The notes beneath the pieces were generated by a model that saw only the letters and a program-made list of their open reading frames with translations, ran no database searches and was not told the DNA's origin. A DNA stretch of 64,000 bases from Diphasiastrum complanatum (taxonomy: Eukaryota > Streptophyta > Lycopodiopsida > Lycopodiales > Lycopodiaceae): the NCBI GenBank assembly GCA_029204225.1, contig CM055097.1:34656804-34720803 (forward strand). The letters run 5' to 3'. This document shows, in pieces, positions 11,462 through 23,470 of this stretch; positions within the stretch are counted from its first letter, which is position 1; each line of letters opens with the position of its first letter. The position numbers and the translations under genes were made by a program.

Positions 11462-12360
11462 TGTAGAACAATTGATCAGCAGACAGATTTTGATTCTACC
11501 AACAAAGTACATAGTTTACTTGACAAAGGATGAGAAAGAAACGAACGTGAACTCAAAACTTTTCTATTCGTGACCAACTCGAGAAAATTCATGAAGGATT
11601 CACGAAATTTGTCTTCCAGTCAACTCGAAAGATTCGCGAAACAGTGCCTTGTGGAAGCTTGTGGCTTTCTTGTTGAAGCTCAAAAGATTCGCGAACAGAA
11701 TTTTGTCGCGAAATTTTTTGTTTCTTGTTCAAGCCTTAGATGTCGCAAAATTGTCACAACAATCCGCGAAATCTTCTGGACTATTCTTCAAGCTCACCTG
11801 TCTCGAAAATATCTCGAACAGTTCATGAAATATTCTAGCTTCCTTCAAGCTCAAGAATTGTCATCTGTCGTGAACAATTTACGAATGACAAAAATGTCGT
11901 GAAGAGACAAGTGTCGTGAACAATTCGCAAAACACAAAGCTAAAACAAAGAGATAGACTTTCGCAAAATATTCGCGAACAAAATTTATTCGACCCTAGAA
12001 ACAGAGCATCTATGTGAATAACGGTTAGATTTCTACTATTACAGTATTAAAAAGCCAAAAGACTTGTCCTATAGCAATATAGATACATATGCACTACTTG
12101 TCGTAGCTCACTAAATCAGAGACATGACAATGAGATAAGACAACAAGAGATGTATATTGATGAATCAGATTCAGAGTTATAAAAATTTGTTTTTGATCAA
12201 CAGTTTCTTATTGTCTAAATGGCCTTGAATTGTCTCATACTTTCGCATATAATATCCGCACGCATATTCAATCAGAATAAATACTGTTCTATTAGTACAT
12301 AGATCAGATAAAATTGCAATTGAAGACACTGATATTAGTTTGATTTATTGGAACTGGCAT
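11462..12360 (+). mobile_element. Probable 3' LTR of copia B
   Basis: Begins TGTAGAACAATTGATCAG right after the polypurine tract. It is rich in TTCGCGAA-type strings, as are the LTRs of copia C, D and G. The right end is uncertain: I placed it at ACTGGCA (12360) because an LTR should end in CA, but there is no second copy here to confirm it. Confidence 0.55.
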
Positions 12361-12582
12361 CGTGTTCTCTGTGGAACAATATTTAATATTTTCCTACAAA
12401 AAAGACACAAAAGAGAGGAGAGAAGAGAAAAGAAGTATGGAGAGGGTTCATGATGGTAACAAGAAGGAGGTATGGGCAAAAATGAGGTGGGAGGGCCATA
12501 AAGTGAAGAAGAGTGGTGTTGTCTGCAACCCAATATTGGCCGATCCAAATCGCCCGTCAACGATGGGCTTTTTGACATTGCA
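12361..12582. other. Unassigned purine-rich spacer
   Basis: A purine-rich stretch (AAAGAGAGGAGAGAAG and similar) next to the probable LTR edge. No gene seen. Confidence 0.35.
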
Positions 12583-12720
12583 TCTGACGAGTTACATCCG
12601 ACAAGTTTCATCTGATGTTGCATTCGACGAGTTACATCCGATGAGTTACATCTGACGTTGCATCCGACGAGTTACATCCGACGGGTTGCAGTTAAATCTG
12701 ATGAGTTACATGTCAAAACC
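12583..12720 (+). repeat. Minisatellite GACGAGTTACATC
   Basis: About six to seven degenerate copies of a unit around ATCCGACGAGTTACATC, alternating with TTGCATC.GACG. It lies about 150 bp upstream of a Helitron-type hairpin. It may be an internal array of another Helitron-like subfamily, analogous to the TTCGAGTC arrays. Confidence 0.6.
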
Positions 12721-12865
12721 ATCCGAAACACCACCCCCCCAAATGACTGGCCGACAAAATTTTGGATGCGTCTAATTATGTCCGCTTTCAATCATCAATC
12801 GCACGCTCTGAGCATCATCCACACGTCTCGACCACAAGCCGCTCCTAGATTGTCGGCTGCGCATT

Positions 12866-12881
12866 GCCCCGTTATCGACGG

Positions 12882-12949
<68 letters not shown>
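12866..12949 (+). repeat. Helitron-type hairpin running into (CA)n(TA)n
   Basis: The hairpin CCCGT-TATCG-ACGGG (12868-12882) matches the hairpin of the other termini here. The following CTCTTTACTAG is missing. Instead a CA run (to about 12924) and a TA run (to about 12949) start right after GGGCA. It may be a terminus whose last bases were overwritten by microsatellite growth. Confidence 0.55.
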
Positions 12950-14229
12950 CTTTATACATATATATACAAAGTTACAGAGATCGTGTTTAGCTTAGTTTTG
13001 TAAACTGATGTGCTAGTCATGATATGAGTGTCTACAAGATAAGAGTAAATTGTTTAGTGTGAACTATACAGTCTACATGCGTGACACTGGACAATTACTA
13101 TATACGGTAGCATGTTTGAACTGTGACATAGTCTGTATCAGATTCAACAAAGGAAGCGCTCCATTTTTAGTGGTACCAATCGACAGCCGATAGTGTCGAG
13201 GTCGTCGAGTCGAGTCAAGTCGATGTCGATGGTGGATCATCAAACTTGAATATTCATTGTCGAGTCGACTTTTGTTCTACTTCAAATATCCGTGTATTTC
13301 TATAGACTGTTTGAATATGCGTGTAAAACTGCATACTGTCTTGAATAATAATTCTTTTCTGAAAATTGTTGTAGAGAGTGAGTATTTACATTATATAGGA
13401 GTACTCAAAAGATGTACTTAGGTGAGTAAGAGCAAGATTAAACTCCAACACTTTAGGTCTTAGTATCTTAAATGTGGACTACAATTAAATTCTTTTGGAT
13501 TCTTGTGAATATTCCAAATGATGGCCTTAAAAATGCACAAACCTTTGTTTTAGCTAGTTAAAAATCCATCTATAGCCACGCAATCTAATAAAAAGATGAT
13601 GTGAATCTATGATTTACTAAAATTTTTGACTAAGTTAGTTGAGTTTTGGCATTTGTGTTTGAAATATGGCCGAGTCATTGCATAGACACAAAATTTACAA
13701 GTGTAGTTTCTAGCAGTGAGAGGTGCTTTTAAAAATGTCAAATGGCAAATTTTTTGAATTTGCATTCACTTTTGCTAAATTGAATCACTACTAATTAATA
13801 AGTTTATAGTTCATACTTTCAAGGTTGGCCACTAAAATTCTTGTCCTCGTTATTGTGATTGATTTTCTTGTTTTCATATCTCAAAATATCTATTTTTTTT
13901 TTGGAGAGACGAGTACTATAAAGTTAAATGATGCAAATATGCATCAAGCATGTTCGTACTATCTAACTTTAAATTAATTTTTTCAGTTAAACTCAGAAGC
14001 AACCATGTGATTTCAGCTATGCAAACTTTATCTTTGAAGCCTTGCACGGACAATGCAAGTTGCTTGCAGTTGCTTTCGGTAGTACTTGTTATTCATTTGT
14101 ATGAAAGTTAAATGTACATTCTCTAACCATGTGCAGCAATTTTCCCTCAACGATGACTTACAATAAACCATACATGGCATTACATTCAACATTGTTTTTG
14201 GAACTCATCAAATTTCAAAAACCATTCTT
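12950..14229. other. Unassigned AT-rich DNA
   Basis: No gene recognised. A short GTCGA-rich patch (13178-13270, GTCGAGTCGAGTCAAGTCGA) resembles the GTCGG-rich patch at 32690-32835. The rest is AT-rich with only short ORFs. Confidence 0.35.
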
Positions 14230-15780
14230 TGTTAACCAATATCTAAAGTAGATGGGAAGAGCAAAGAGAAAAGAAAGAAAACCGCTGCACAATGTTTATT
14301 GCTAGAGCTTCTACCAATGCGCTAGTGAAAATGGATCAAACTAGTCTCCTCCTTGATCTCGACTTCACAAGAAGGGTGAAATCACCTATACTGAACCAAA
14401 AGCACTTATTAGCACACAAGTGTCTTACAAATAAAGCCTCTTGAATTCAGGTTGAATCACATTGACATATTCAATCACAAACCTATCCAAAACTGAGTAG
14501 AACAGAAACACAATTTTCACTAGTTTTGCATTTCTAGATGAAAAAATCATCAAAACACTTGATCTGAACCTAAAAGGTGTATTTTAGGACCTTAAGAAGC
14601 CTAAGAACAACCTGATTAAGCTCTCAAATGACTGATCCAAACTTCTAAAGAGTGGTGGCATTCAAATCCTTATGAAAATCTTCACTAGGAGCCATGTACT
14701 CCAAGATTCAACTCATAAGAACTTTCTAGTTTGGTTTGGTTGAATGGAAATGGGTCAATCTTGGTTCCTCAGCAAAACAAGTTCCCTTTTATCTATTATC
14801 ACTCAAATGAAACCAAATTTGAAGGTATAATCACTAAATTAACAACTAGTAGCAAGGACAAAGCCAATACTACTCAAATCTAGGATCTAAGCTTGAGAAA
14901 ATCAAATCTAAAGCTCTGGTACCATGACAAAATTTTACAGCAAAATGAATTCCAATAAATCCTAAAAGTGATGGAGGATGCACAAATAAAAGATCTAGAT
15001 CCAAACTATGAGCTAGAATCAAGCTAGTTACCAAAACTAGCAAATTTTGATTAGGCTCTGGTACCATGACAAAATTTTACAGCAAAATGAATTCCAATAA
15101 ATCCTAAAAGTGATGGAGGATGCACAAATAAAAGATCTAGATCCAAACTATGAGCTAGAATCAAGCTAGTTACCAAAACTAGCAAATTTGGCATTTAACT
15201 CCAAATTAGGCACATAGATTTTATCAAGTGAACCAAAGTAAAGTACAGCAAGCTTCTCAGACTTGTAAACAGGTTTAGTAACTTTCAAACCAAGCAATTA
15301 ATGCATAAGAACACTCACATGCAATAGCTAGAACTCGCAACCAAAAGACAATGATGATAGAAGTGGAAAAACTCGATTTTTCTTCATAATTTGATGGAGA
15401 TCCCATCATGCATTTATACATTTCAAGCTCGGATCTGAGCATATTAGGGCACCTCTAAACTTTTCATACGCTAACCTTAATATCTAACCTAATAGGTCAT
15501 TGGATCCACCCTAACTTGGGGTCAAGATCTCGAGATCCCAAAACAATGAAAAACATGCTATTTTTAGCTCCTATTTTCTCTCTAGCTTATCAAAGCACTA
15601 TTTGGACTCACTCCAAAGGTGCCACTCCTATGACAGGTTAGGAATGAGACTTACAAAGAGTAACATATGCTATTTGGCATGTCCGACAAGCCACAACATG
15701 ACCATAATACAATTTACAAGCAATATGACCAAAATTGGTCAAGCTAGAATTGTGAAATTTTAACACAAAATACACTGTAC
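14230..15780 (-). mobile_element. Probable minus-strand copia-type LTR and leader with duplicated PBS
   Basis: On the minus strand TTTTGTCA is followed by TGGTACCAGAGC, one mismatch from the copia initiator-Met tRNA primer site TGGTATCAGAGC. It occurs twice (plus coordinates 14913-14924 and 15055-15066) because a 142-bp unit is tandemly duplicated (14914-15055 and 15056-about 15187). The LTR would extend rightwards from 15067, possibly to about 15779. No gag or pol ORF is visible downstream (14230-14900), so it would be a truncated or non-autonomous element. Confidence 0.45.
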
Positions 15781-15885
15781 ATATAGTTTTTCACTATGGA
15801 AACCCATGCATAGCCCAGGTTGCCGTTGATGGGACACGTGTCCCATCGACTCACCTCGTGGCGAGGCCAACTAGTCCTTATCCAC

Positions 15886-16167
15886 TGATAGGACCCACAA
15901 TACAGTAACACAGTAGTTCTACTTTAATTCTAACTTGTGTTGCCACTACGTCTTCTTGTCTGACATTCTTATTGCTTTGTCTGATTGTCTGCTCTTCTGC
16001 TTCCACAAACAACCGCGCAATTAAGCTCTACTTTACTTTTGTGTTCGCCTACTATTGTTGCAGTGCGCGCACTAAGATAATTAGTCGACCACTACCTTCG
16101 CACAGTAGTAGGACTGTTCTGATCCGATTGTTCAATGTCTGAGTCCTTGGACCACACTTTCCCAGCA
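15886..16167 (+). mobile_element. Probable 5' LTR of copia A
   Basis: The right edge (CCCAGCA, 16167) is well defined because it abuts the primer-binding site. The left edge at TGATAGGACCC is only the most plausible TG; no second copy is present to confirm it. Confidence 0.5.
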
Positions 16168-16180
16168 TGGTATCAGAGCC
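16168..16180 (+). other. Primer-binding site of copia A
   Basis: TGGTATCAGAGCC, the standard copia site complementary to the 3' end of initiator Met-tRNA, directly after the LTR. Confidence 0.9.
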
Positions 16181-16416
16181 AATCTGATTCCTTAACTTGA
16201 TACTTACATTGTATTAGAAGCGGTTTTATCTTAAAGCTATTTATATAGCCTCATAAGCTTCTCACAAAACCTTATTCTATTAGCTGATAGAATAATTGTT
16301 TTCTTGTTCTATAAGTTGAATTAGATTTTCATTCTTAAGTCATTATTAGTTACTATTGTCATTTAGACTAACTTCCACTGGATTCCCAAGGGAAAGCCAG
16401 TCCCATCGTGGACAAG

Positions 16417-17160
16417 CTCGATGGGGCCAATCACCATTTGTGAAAATTTAAGATAAAAATTGTGCTAATGGCTAAGGAGTTGTATGATGTTGTCACAGGT
16501 GCAGAGGCAAGACCCGAAGCTGACGACACTGCAATCTCTAGATGGAAGCTGAAGGATTGAAAGGCCTTCGTGTTGATCATCCTCAACATATCAGACACTC
16601 AAATCGACCACGTGTCTGAAGCTCAGACCTCCAAGGACGTACGAGACATCTTGAGCACCCTATACGAAGTGTGCGACATAGCTTCCAAGCTAAATCTCAG
16701 GAAAAAATTCTTCTCCCTCAAGATGACCAACAATGATTCCCTACAGAATCACATCAAACAGTTCAAGAACCTACTGAAGCAAATGGTCATTGTCGGATTA
16801 GTCATGGACGATCAAGACGCAGTACTGACACTGCTTTTAAGCTTGCCAAGCTCATACGACAACTGGGTGATCATCATCATGACACACCCAGAACTGACCC
16901 TTTCAAGAGTCATTACAATGTTGTTGCAGGAAGACACCAGAAGGAACGAACCCTCCAGTTACTCAACTGTCGATTCTCATGTCTTATACACCAATAGAGG
17001 CTCGACTAAGTATAAGAAGAAAGTCCCAGAGCAATCAAAACCAGAAGCCAACACAATGTCAAGAGCAATCTAACCAGCCTTCAACGAAGAAGCTATTATG
17101 CAGATATTGCAAGTGAACCAACCACGAGATTCAAGACTACCACATACTACAAGCCAAGAA
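16417..17160 (+). pseudogene. Copia A gag
   Basis: The capsid-like domain is visible: an N-terminal part before 16560 with stops, then an open stretch 16570-17073 with LNISDTQIDHVSEAQTSKDV and a LNLRKKFFSLKM...HIKQFKNLLKQM pattern. SLPSSYDNWVIIIM follows, typical of copia gag (UBN2 type). A degenerate zinc knuckle (CRYCK, stop, NHEIQDYH) lies near 17098-17140. Stops and a frameshift make it non-functional. It is followed by protease in a different frame. Confidence 0.85.
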
Positions 17161-17185
17161 CAACAACAAAGGGCAATTAAATCAA

Positions 17186-17515
17186 GTGGCAAATGCAGCT
17201 GCAGAAGCACCACAACCCAACCAAGAAGCGGATCATGATGCATTCATGACCAACCATCAAAAAGCATCAAACGACAGCTCTTGGTTTCTTGATTCCGGGG
17301 CCACACAACATATGACCAACCATATCGTTTGTTTCGAGTCCTATACGCCTTACAATACCAAAAGATATGTTCACTTGGGTGACAATAGCACACAAGCTAT
17401 TAAAGGTGAAGGTACAGTAAGATTGAGCTTTGAAAATGATCAGTCCAAACTACTTTCAATACCAAATGTTTCTACAAATCTACTCTTTGTAAACAGAATT
17501 CGATCTAGGACATAA
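17186..17515 (+). pseudogene. Copia A aspartic protease
   Basis: WFLDSGATQHMTNH contains the catalytic Asp of the retroviral-type protease. HLGDNSTQAIKGEGTV and LLSIPNVSTNLLFVNRI follow, as in copia polyproteins. It is separated from gag by stops, and a frameshift follows near 17510. Confidence 0.88.
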
Positions 17516-18073
17516 AGTAGAATTCGAATCTGATCAATGTAAAGTAGTTGATAGGACATGCAAGATCCTAGCACTCAGAAAGAGGCATAGATACTTGTAT
17601 AGATTAAGTCATTATTTATCTATCTCTAGTTAGGCTCTTAATACTTCTATATAGATCAATAAAAGTTTACTTTGGTATTATAGACTTGGTCGTTTGAATC
17701 ATGCTTTTGTATTACATATGTCTAAGCAATCTATTGTTATGGATCTCGATTATCTAGATAGGAAAGTTGAATTACCTATTTGTCAAGATGGTCTAGGCAG
17801 TAAACAGGCTAGAAAACCATTTAGATCAAGCCATCAGCATATTGCTAGAGGATTATTAAACGTTATGTATCTTATCAAGAAGAAATCAAAAGCTTTTAAT
17901 TGCTTCAAAATCTTCAAGGAGCGTGCAGAGAAATAAACTGGTAAGAAAATTAAAGCCCTGAGGTCCGACAACTGTGGAGAGTATATCTCTACCAAATTCA
18001 AGGAGTACTGCTAGAGCCAAGGCATTGAACTTATCACTCCCTATTTGCCTCAGTCAAATGGCTTAGTCGAGAG
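17516..18073 (+). pseudogene. Copia A integrase, internally deleted and truncated
   Basis: Fragments are recognisable: a pre-integrase stretch near 17685-17850 (WYYRLGRLNHA), a core part (KKKSKAFNCFKIFKERAEK, then KIKALRSDNCGEY with the second catalytic Asp) and PYLPQSNGLVER with the catalytic Glu. The start of the core, with the first Asp, is deleted near 17855. The frame has stops, and copia similarity ends abruptly at about 18073, where a different ORF begins. Confidence 0.85.
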
Positions 18074-18840
18074 ATGTTAATGTCAGAGGAGTTTAATAAA
18101 GCATATTTAAACTGGGAGGACCAAGGTGGGTACACTCTTTCCGATTTTACGATATGTAAATCTCACAAGCAGAAAGTGTTAGCATTGGAGCTGCAACCTC
18201 AATGGCGACGTGCTATGATGTTGGAAAATGCACATGCTTTCGAGAGATATATCGCGGAACCAACTTACATGCATGTCAATTCAACATATTATCCCATAAG
18301 GCGCAGAGAAGTATTCGCAACAAAAAGGGTTCCTAATAAAATATATTGGCCAATTCTACCTAAAGAAGATGAGACCGATGATCCAGCGACCGATTTTGTA
18401 GCCAATTGCAACTATTTCTACCGGAGACATCATACAGATCCGGACCACCATGTTAGGTACTTTGCAGATCATTGTGGCCTAATATCATTCCTTTCTACCT
18501 TAAATTGTTTTTGGGATAGAGATCTGCCGCCAATAGTTTTGGATCTAAATAAGCCCTTAAGCATATCCATGGATCACATCAATGTGGCAAGGCTTTACTA
18601 TCGGACGGTGATCATCAACGAACTTCACGTTGACATGGTTGAATCTTGGTACGTGTACAGATTTCTACAGAACATGCTTGATTACTATCGGCCACAACCA
18701 TTTTTGGGCAAAATTTGATTCGAGAGAATGGAACATATTGGCAGAGAAGTTCATAAAATCCGAGTCACCATCAATGCAGAGTTGTGGGAAGACCAGACAA
18801 GACAACAGGCAGCGGCAATTGGTGTGGGACCTCCAATCTT
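18074..18840 (+). pseudogene. Unrecognised ORF at the 3' end of a gypsy-like element
   Basis: An open frame of 214 codons (18074-18718) continues in the same frame after a single TGA for about 40 more codons to 18840. I do not recognise the family. It is rich in aromatic and charged residues (YFYRRHHTDPDHHVRYF, NELHVDMVESWYVYRF, RMEHIGREVHKIRV) and has no visible signal peptide, zinc knuckle or membrane span. It ends just before a polypurine tract and an LTR, so it is the last ORF of a gypsy-type element, in the position of an env-like or captured gene. Its own 5' part is lost at the junction with copia A at about 18073, so the ATG at 18074 may not be the true start. The TGA may be a CGA deamination. 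Confidence 0.6.
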
Positions 18841-18845
18841 TTGAC

Positions 18846-18853
18846 GAAGGGGA
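18846..18853 (+). other. Polypurine tract before LTR copy 1
   Basis: GAAGGGGA, three bases upstream of the TGTAGG that starts the LTR. This marks that LTR as a 3' LTR. Confidence 0.65.
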
Positions 18854-18856
18854 TAA

Positions 18857-19586
18857 TGTAGGCTGATATTCTAAGGAATATTCAAGACATCTTCAAAAGG
18901 ATACAGACTTAAGCCTAGAACTGGATTAGTCAAGTTTAGGCCTTTGTGCCATGTTGTAACAGCTTAAAGTTGTTTAGTTCTATGCCTAAGTCTAGAAGAT
19001 TGGAACTTAAACTAGTCTGAATAAGTTCAACTTAAGTGATTTTAGTTGTTTATGGTCCATTGGGGGTTTGTCCCATGGTACCAATTTAATTAAGTTAAGC
19101 CTATGTGGTCTATTTGACCCATAGTGCCTTTTTGTATGTGACCACCACTCCAAGTATATATAGGAGTGGAATAGTTCATTTTGGGGGAAGAACCTCATTT
19201 GAAATACATGCCTATCTTTCTCTCTGAGTGTTCTCCCTTGTGTGATTTCATGTACTGTGTTACTTCACATTGTATTGTATATTATTCATCTGGCAATAGG
19301 TTAAGTTCATCTAGGCCCTCCATTCTCTAGTAGGGTAAGTCTTAGAGGAGGAGATTTTAGGTTTAGTCGTCATGGAATTAAGTTAAGCCGCCGTTTGAGT
19401 CAGTTCCTAAGTAGAGAAACGAGAGAAGAGCGGATCTTACCCTCAGAATACTCATCCTATGCTTGTACTGTCTTTCTTGCATCCATATCCAAGCTAGTTG
19501 GAGAAGCCATAACGTAGACTAGTTGGGAGACTGCCATAGTCATGCTAGTTGGAGCCATAGCCGGTGTGGATGCTGAAGAGCTAACA
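18857..19586 (+). mobile_element. Gypsy-type 3' LTR, copy 1 (730 bp)
   Basis: TGTAGGCTGATATTC...GAGCTAACA. It is clearly homologous along its full length to 36521-37236, which fixes both edges. It starts with TG and ends with CA. The preceding polypurine tract makes it a 3' LTR. The matching 5' LTR and most of the internal region are absent upstream, replaced by copia A. Confidence 0.88.
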
Positions 19587-20045
19587 CAATGCTCCCAATT
19601 TACTTCTTTATCGAATTATTTTTTCATCTAATAGCGTTTTTGTAGGCTAATGAAGCTTTGGCCCAATTATTCTTTTGTTTCAATCTACCTCTATAATTTT
19701 TTGGACTAGGAGACTAATGTGAAATGGAGATATCTTGTATTCAATAAAGATCCTAAACCTTACCAAACATTATTGGAAATTTGTATCGATGCAACTAAAT
19801 GTACTGATCTTATGATTGACTGAAAATTAGATAGGATATGCATAATTTGTAACATGCTTTTAACATTTTTTTTTCTAGAATGCAACTCATCAAACAATGA
19901 TATTGAGAAAAAATGCAAATCTTGTGAAAAATTTGTTGAAATGCTTGAGTACCATCCATTTTATAGTTGTACCTTTATAAAACTACATAACAAAGGATGT
20001 AGAAGTTTGGAGTTAAATTTACACTTTGATTTATTGCAAAGATCT
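19587..20045. other. Flank of LTR copy 1, unassigned
   Basis: AT-rich sequence with a short ORF (19854-20078) of no recognised family. No repeat seen. Confidence 0.3.
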
Positions 20046-20480
20046 TTCAGTAATTGCGCTACTCTCACTTTCACATGAACTGTGGGATCACTCCTTGCAG
20101 GAGCAATTTGATTTGATGGTCGTGGTATTCTAGGAGCTATAATGACATCTACCGCACAAAATGGTTCTTGGTCTCACTTTTTGGTCCAAATCATTGAACA
20201 AACAAAGAATATCATTCACATCTTGTCAAATGTTTTTTACACCAATGTCCATAGTAATTGCTCCATGTGGATCCAAAGGCAACTCTTTAGCGATTATCAT
20301 GTCATCCGTCAATTGACAAATTACACCTTGCCCCTTACTTTCATTCCATTTCGTATACCTAGGTAAGGTAACATACTTGGCAAGTATCAAAGAGCTGTGT
20401 AACGTAAAATCCAAATATTTACCTATAAACATTGCCTGTCGCATGAGCTCATGCATTACATCATCCAAAGTTGAACCGGA
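20046..20480 (-). pseudogene. Unrecognised repeated ORF, minus-strand copy
   Basis: The minus-strand frame reads KYVTLPRYTKWNESKGQG, then VICQLTDDMIIAKELP. It is homologous over about 400 bp to plus-strand DNA at 35891-36280 (KHVTLPRYTKWNES, ELIDDMIIAKELP). Both copies carry stops or frameshifts. I do not recognise the domain. Since the amino-acid sequence is partly conserved between copies, it is probably a fragment of a mobile-element gene. Confidence 0.5.
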
Positions 20481-21330
20481 TATACTAAGGCCTATACTCC
20501 TTCTACCATGGTAGATTTCAGCATGCCCTGAAAAGTCGATGTTGTTTGCTTACAAAACAATCCACTTGTAACTCTATAACATAGTCATGCATCATCCAAA
20601 ATAATATTTAAACACATGAGCTTACAATCGTTAACACTGATAAATTCGCCAAAAAAATCTCAGACCATCATCTACATCATACATAATTGATTGGAAAAGT
20701 ATCTTCTATCAAAGGTAGCTAGGGAGTGAAGATCGGTCTTATTTTGTTAAGAAAAAAATTAAATATCAATTTACTTTTCTAGGTAACAAAATTACAAATG
20801 ACGGCGATACCAACAAAGGCAAACTTTTTCTGAAATCAGGTTACAATAAACATAAAAAAAAAATAGTGACAATATGATATCTACAGAATCCATCAAGGAG
20901 GAACCCACTCACTACTAAAAAACAACAAAACTGAGCAGCAAAACAAGCTTTATTCGTAAGAAAAAACAAAGAATAGTTGTAAATACTAAATAGTGTAGTC
21001 CAAAAAGAAGAAGCTAAAAACATAATAGTGGCATTACATGAAGACATTGTACAAGCAACCTAATCAATAGTCTTTGCATTGAATTGTACATGTGCAGTCC
21101 ATTCTAGTCTTGAAATCTGAAGTCTATCAAATCTTATTCTAACTAAATAACATATCTCTATATCATATCTAGTGTCAATCGACAAACTTGTGTGCAGGAC
21201 TTTATGGAGCGGTTTGTTTTGCGAGATGGCGAACACATCCGCACAATTATTTGGTTGTTGCAGCTATACGAGGAGTTTTTTAAGGATTTACAAGATGTCG
21301 GATATTTGATTCTACGAGAACACCATATGT
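20481..21330. other. Unassigned AT-rich DNA
   Basis: No recognised gene or repeat. ORFs are short and unsupported. Confidence 0.3.
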
Positions 21331-21608
21331 TATAATTACCAAAGTTTTACTCATAAATCATGAACATAAATATTTTCTTGACTACCTTAAACTGCTTTTT
21401 TTTATCCATGGTCCAAGACATGCACAGTTGAAAAAAAAGGAGGGGATGGGGTGAGGGGGGCAAAATAGACAATAAAAAGAGAAAAATAGGAGGAGGGAGG
21501 AGATTTGGAACACACGTGCGTGTGTGTGCGCGCGTGTTTGTTGTGTGTGTGTGTGAGAGCCTCCCTCGACACCTCGAATGTGTGTGCCCGCCGCGCACAC
21601 GCACTCAT

Positions 21609-21670
<62 letters not shown>

Positions 21671-21763
21671 CTCCATATAAAAAAACTTTTTGTGGATGAG
21701 GTATATTGTATGAAGTATAGAGTCTTGAGTCTTTTTTCTCCTTCTCTCCCTCCCACGGGCCCC

Positions 21764-21840
<77 letters not shown>

Positions 21841-22392
21841 CAGGCCGACCAACCACCCATAGAGGGAGGGAGGTGCCTCCATGCCCCTAAAAAAAATTTA
21901 AGAAGGTTAAAATGTGTGTGTGTGTGTAGATATATAAAACAAGGGGGTGCCTCCTTTCCAATAAAAATAAACATACATGGCTTTCTTATTTATTTTGAAT
22001 TACCAAAGTGTTACCCATAAATCATGAGCAAAAAGTTTTACCCAAAGTTTTCTCTGTCTAGCATCCATGCTCTATGAAGGAGCATATTTGCTAATCTCAT
22101 CCTCGCAATGACTGTGGGAAATAGTAGAAGTTGAATATCTAAAACTAAACAATTTATTTATTTATTTAAATTGAAATTGAAATTTGACACGAAGTTTTCC
22201 TTTGTTCTTACCTCTAGGGTTTTTCCTTTTTCTTTTTTCCTAGCTCTATAGTTTTTTATTCTCTTGCTACACAAGTTTGCTTGATCAATTTGTCTCATCG
22301 GCCACATAAATCACACACACACCCACACCATCGACCACATAAATCACACACACCATCAAGCACAAATCATACACACAAATCCACACACACAG

Positions 22393-22432
<40 letters not shown>

Positions 22433-22715
22433 CATCATCATCATCATCATCATCATCAGCCGGCCGCCTGCCATCGACAGGCACACTATGCTAGACTACC
22501 CACACGCATGCAGAGATATACACACTCTCATGAATACACACATACATAAACACATGCACTCACGTACATACACACACACACACACATCGACCACCCGTCA
22601 ACAACCATCGGCTTTCCTCCTAAACTGGCTGTCACCCAGATCATCGTGGTCGCCCGTCGGCTGTCCACGCCGTCGGCCGTTCATTGCTCTGTCAACGGCG
22701 GGCACTCTTCACTAG
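21331..22715 (+). mobile_element. Helitron-like non-autonomous element, copy A
   Basis: Shares its layout with 23021-24877: a block with ACCAAAGTTTTAC, a G-rich block, GGAACACACGTGC, an AC run (21608-21669), ATCTCCATATAAAAAA, a CT run (about 21768-21833), a second copy of the ACCAAAG block near 21995, then AC and ATC runs (22397-22457). It ends in a degenerate hairpin (22686-22703), ACTCTTCA and CTAG (22712-22715). A CTAG end with a hairpin 8 nt upstream fits a Helitron 3' end. The 5' end is not defined and no ORF is coding. Confidence 0.6.
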
Positions 22716-22734
22716 TCTATATATATATTTAAAC

Positions 22735-22990
22735 TTATGTACACTTTTGCGCATGTGTATGGGTGCACCCATGCATCCTTCTCCCCTCACCCATGCATGA
22801 GCTTTTTCTAACTAAGAAACTTGGGGAGAAGGATGCATGTATGAGGAATGTGCATATCCCCATACATTTGCACATTGTGTGCATTGAGGGATGGACCCCA
22901 AAAGGATTCCTCACCCCCTCCCTCTCACTTACTAAATTCAAATACTTAAAGTTTGAAGTTAAGGTTTTATTTTTTTTCACACACTTCAAT
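22735..22990 (+). repeat. Dispersed repeat 'H', copy 2
   Basis: Homologous to 8735-8960 and, inverted, to 49495-49640 (CATGCATCCTTCTCCCCTCA, later GTGTGCATTGAGGGATGGACC). It starts about 20 bp beyond the Helitron-type terminus at 22715, across a short TA run. Confidence 0.65.
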
Positions 22991-23020
22991 GTGCTTTAAA
23001 CATTAGCCAATAATCTTTAT

Positions 23021-23389
23021 TACTTGGCTTTCTTATTTATTTTAAATTATCAAAGTTTTACCCATAAATCATGAACATAAAAATTTTCTTGACTATCTTA
23101 AACTGGTTTTTTTTTTTCAATCCTTCAAATTCCTATCTTGACCCGCCATTTTCAGGAATGTTTAACCACAAGCCCAAACTCACTAGCTTTAAGTTTAAAT
23201 CGTTATCCACAACTTTTATCCATGTGCCAAAAAATGTACAATTAAAAAAAAAAGTAGGGGGATGGGGTGAGGAGTAAAAGAGACAATAAAAAGAGAAAAA
23301 TATGGTGGGAAAATATGGTGGGAAGGGGGGATTTGGAACACACGTGCATGCACGCACACACACACACACGCGCACACATATGTGGGTGA

Positions 23390-23427
<38 letters not shown>

Positions 23428-23438
23428 ATGCATGCCTA

Positions 23439-23470
<32 letters not shown>

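Noticed and set aside
15780-15885. CACGTGTCCCATCGA palindrome as a regulatory G-box
   Set aside because: Lies between retroelement edges with no gene downstream other than copia A; no support for function.
21382-21974. Long minus-strand ORFs with Arg-Glu and Cys-Val runs
   Set aside because: They translate GA and CA microsatellites; the flanking frame has no recognisable domain.
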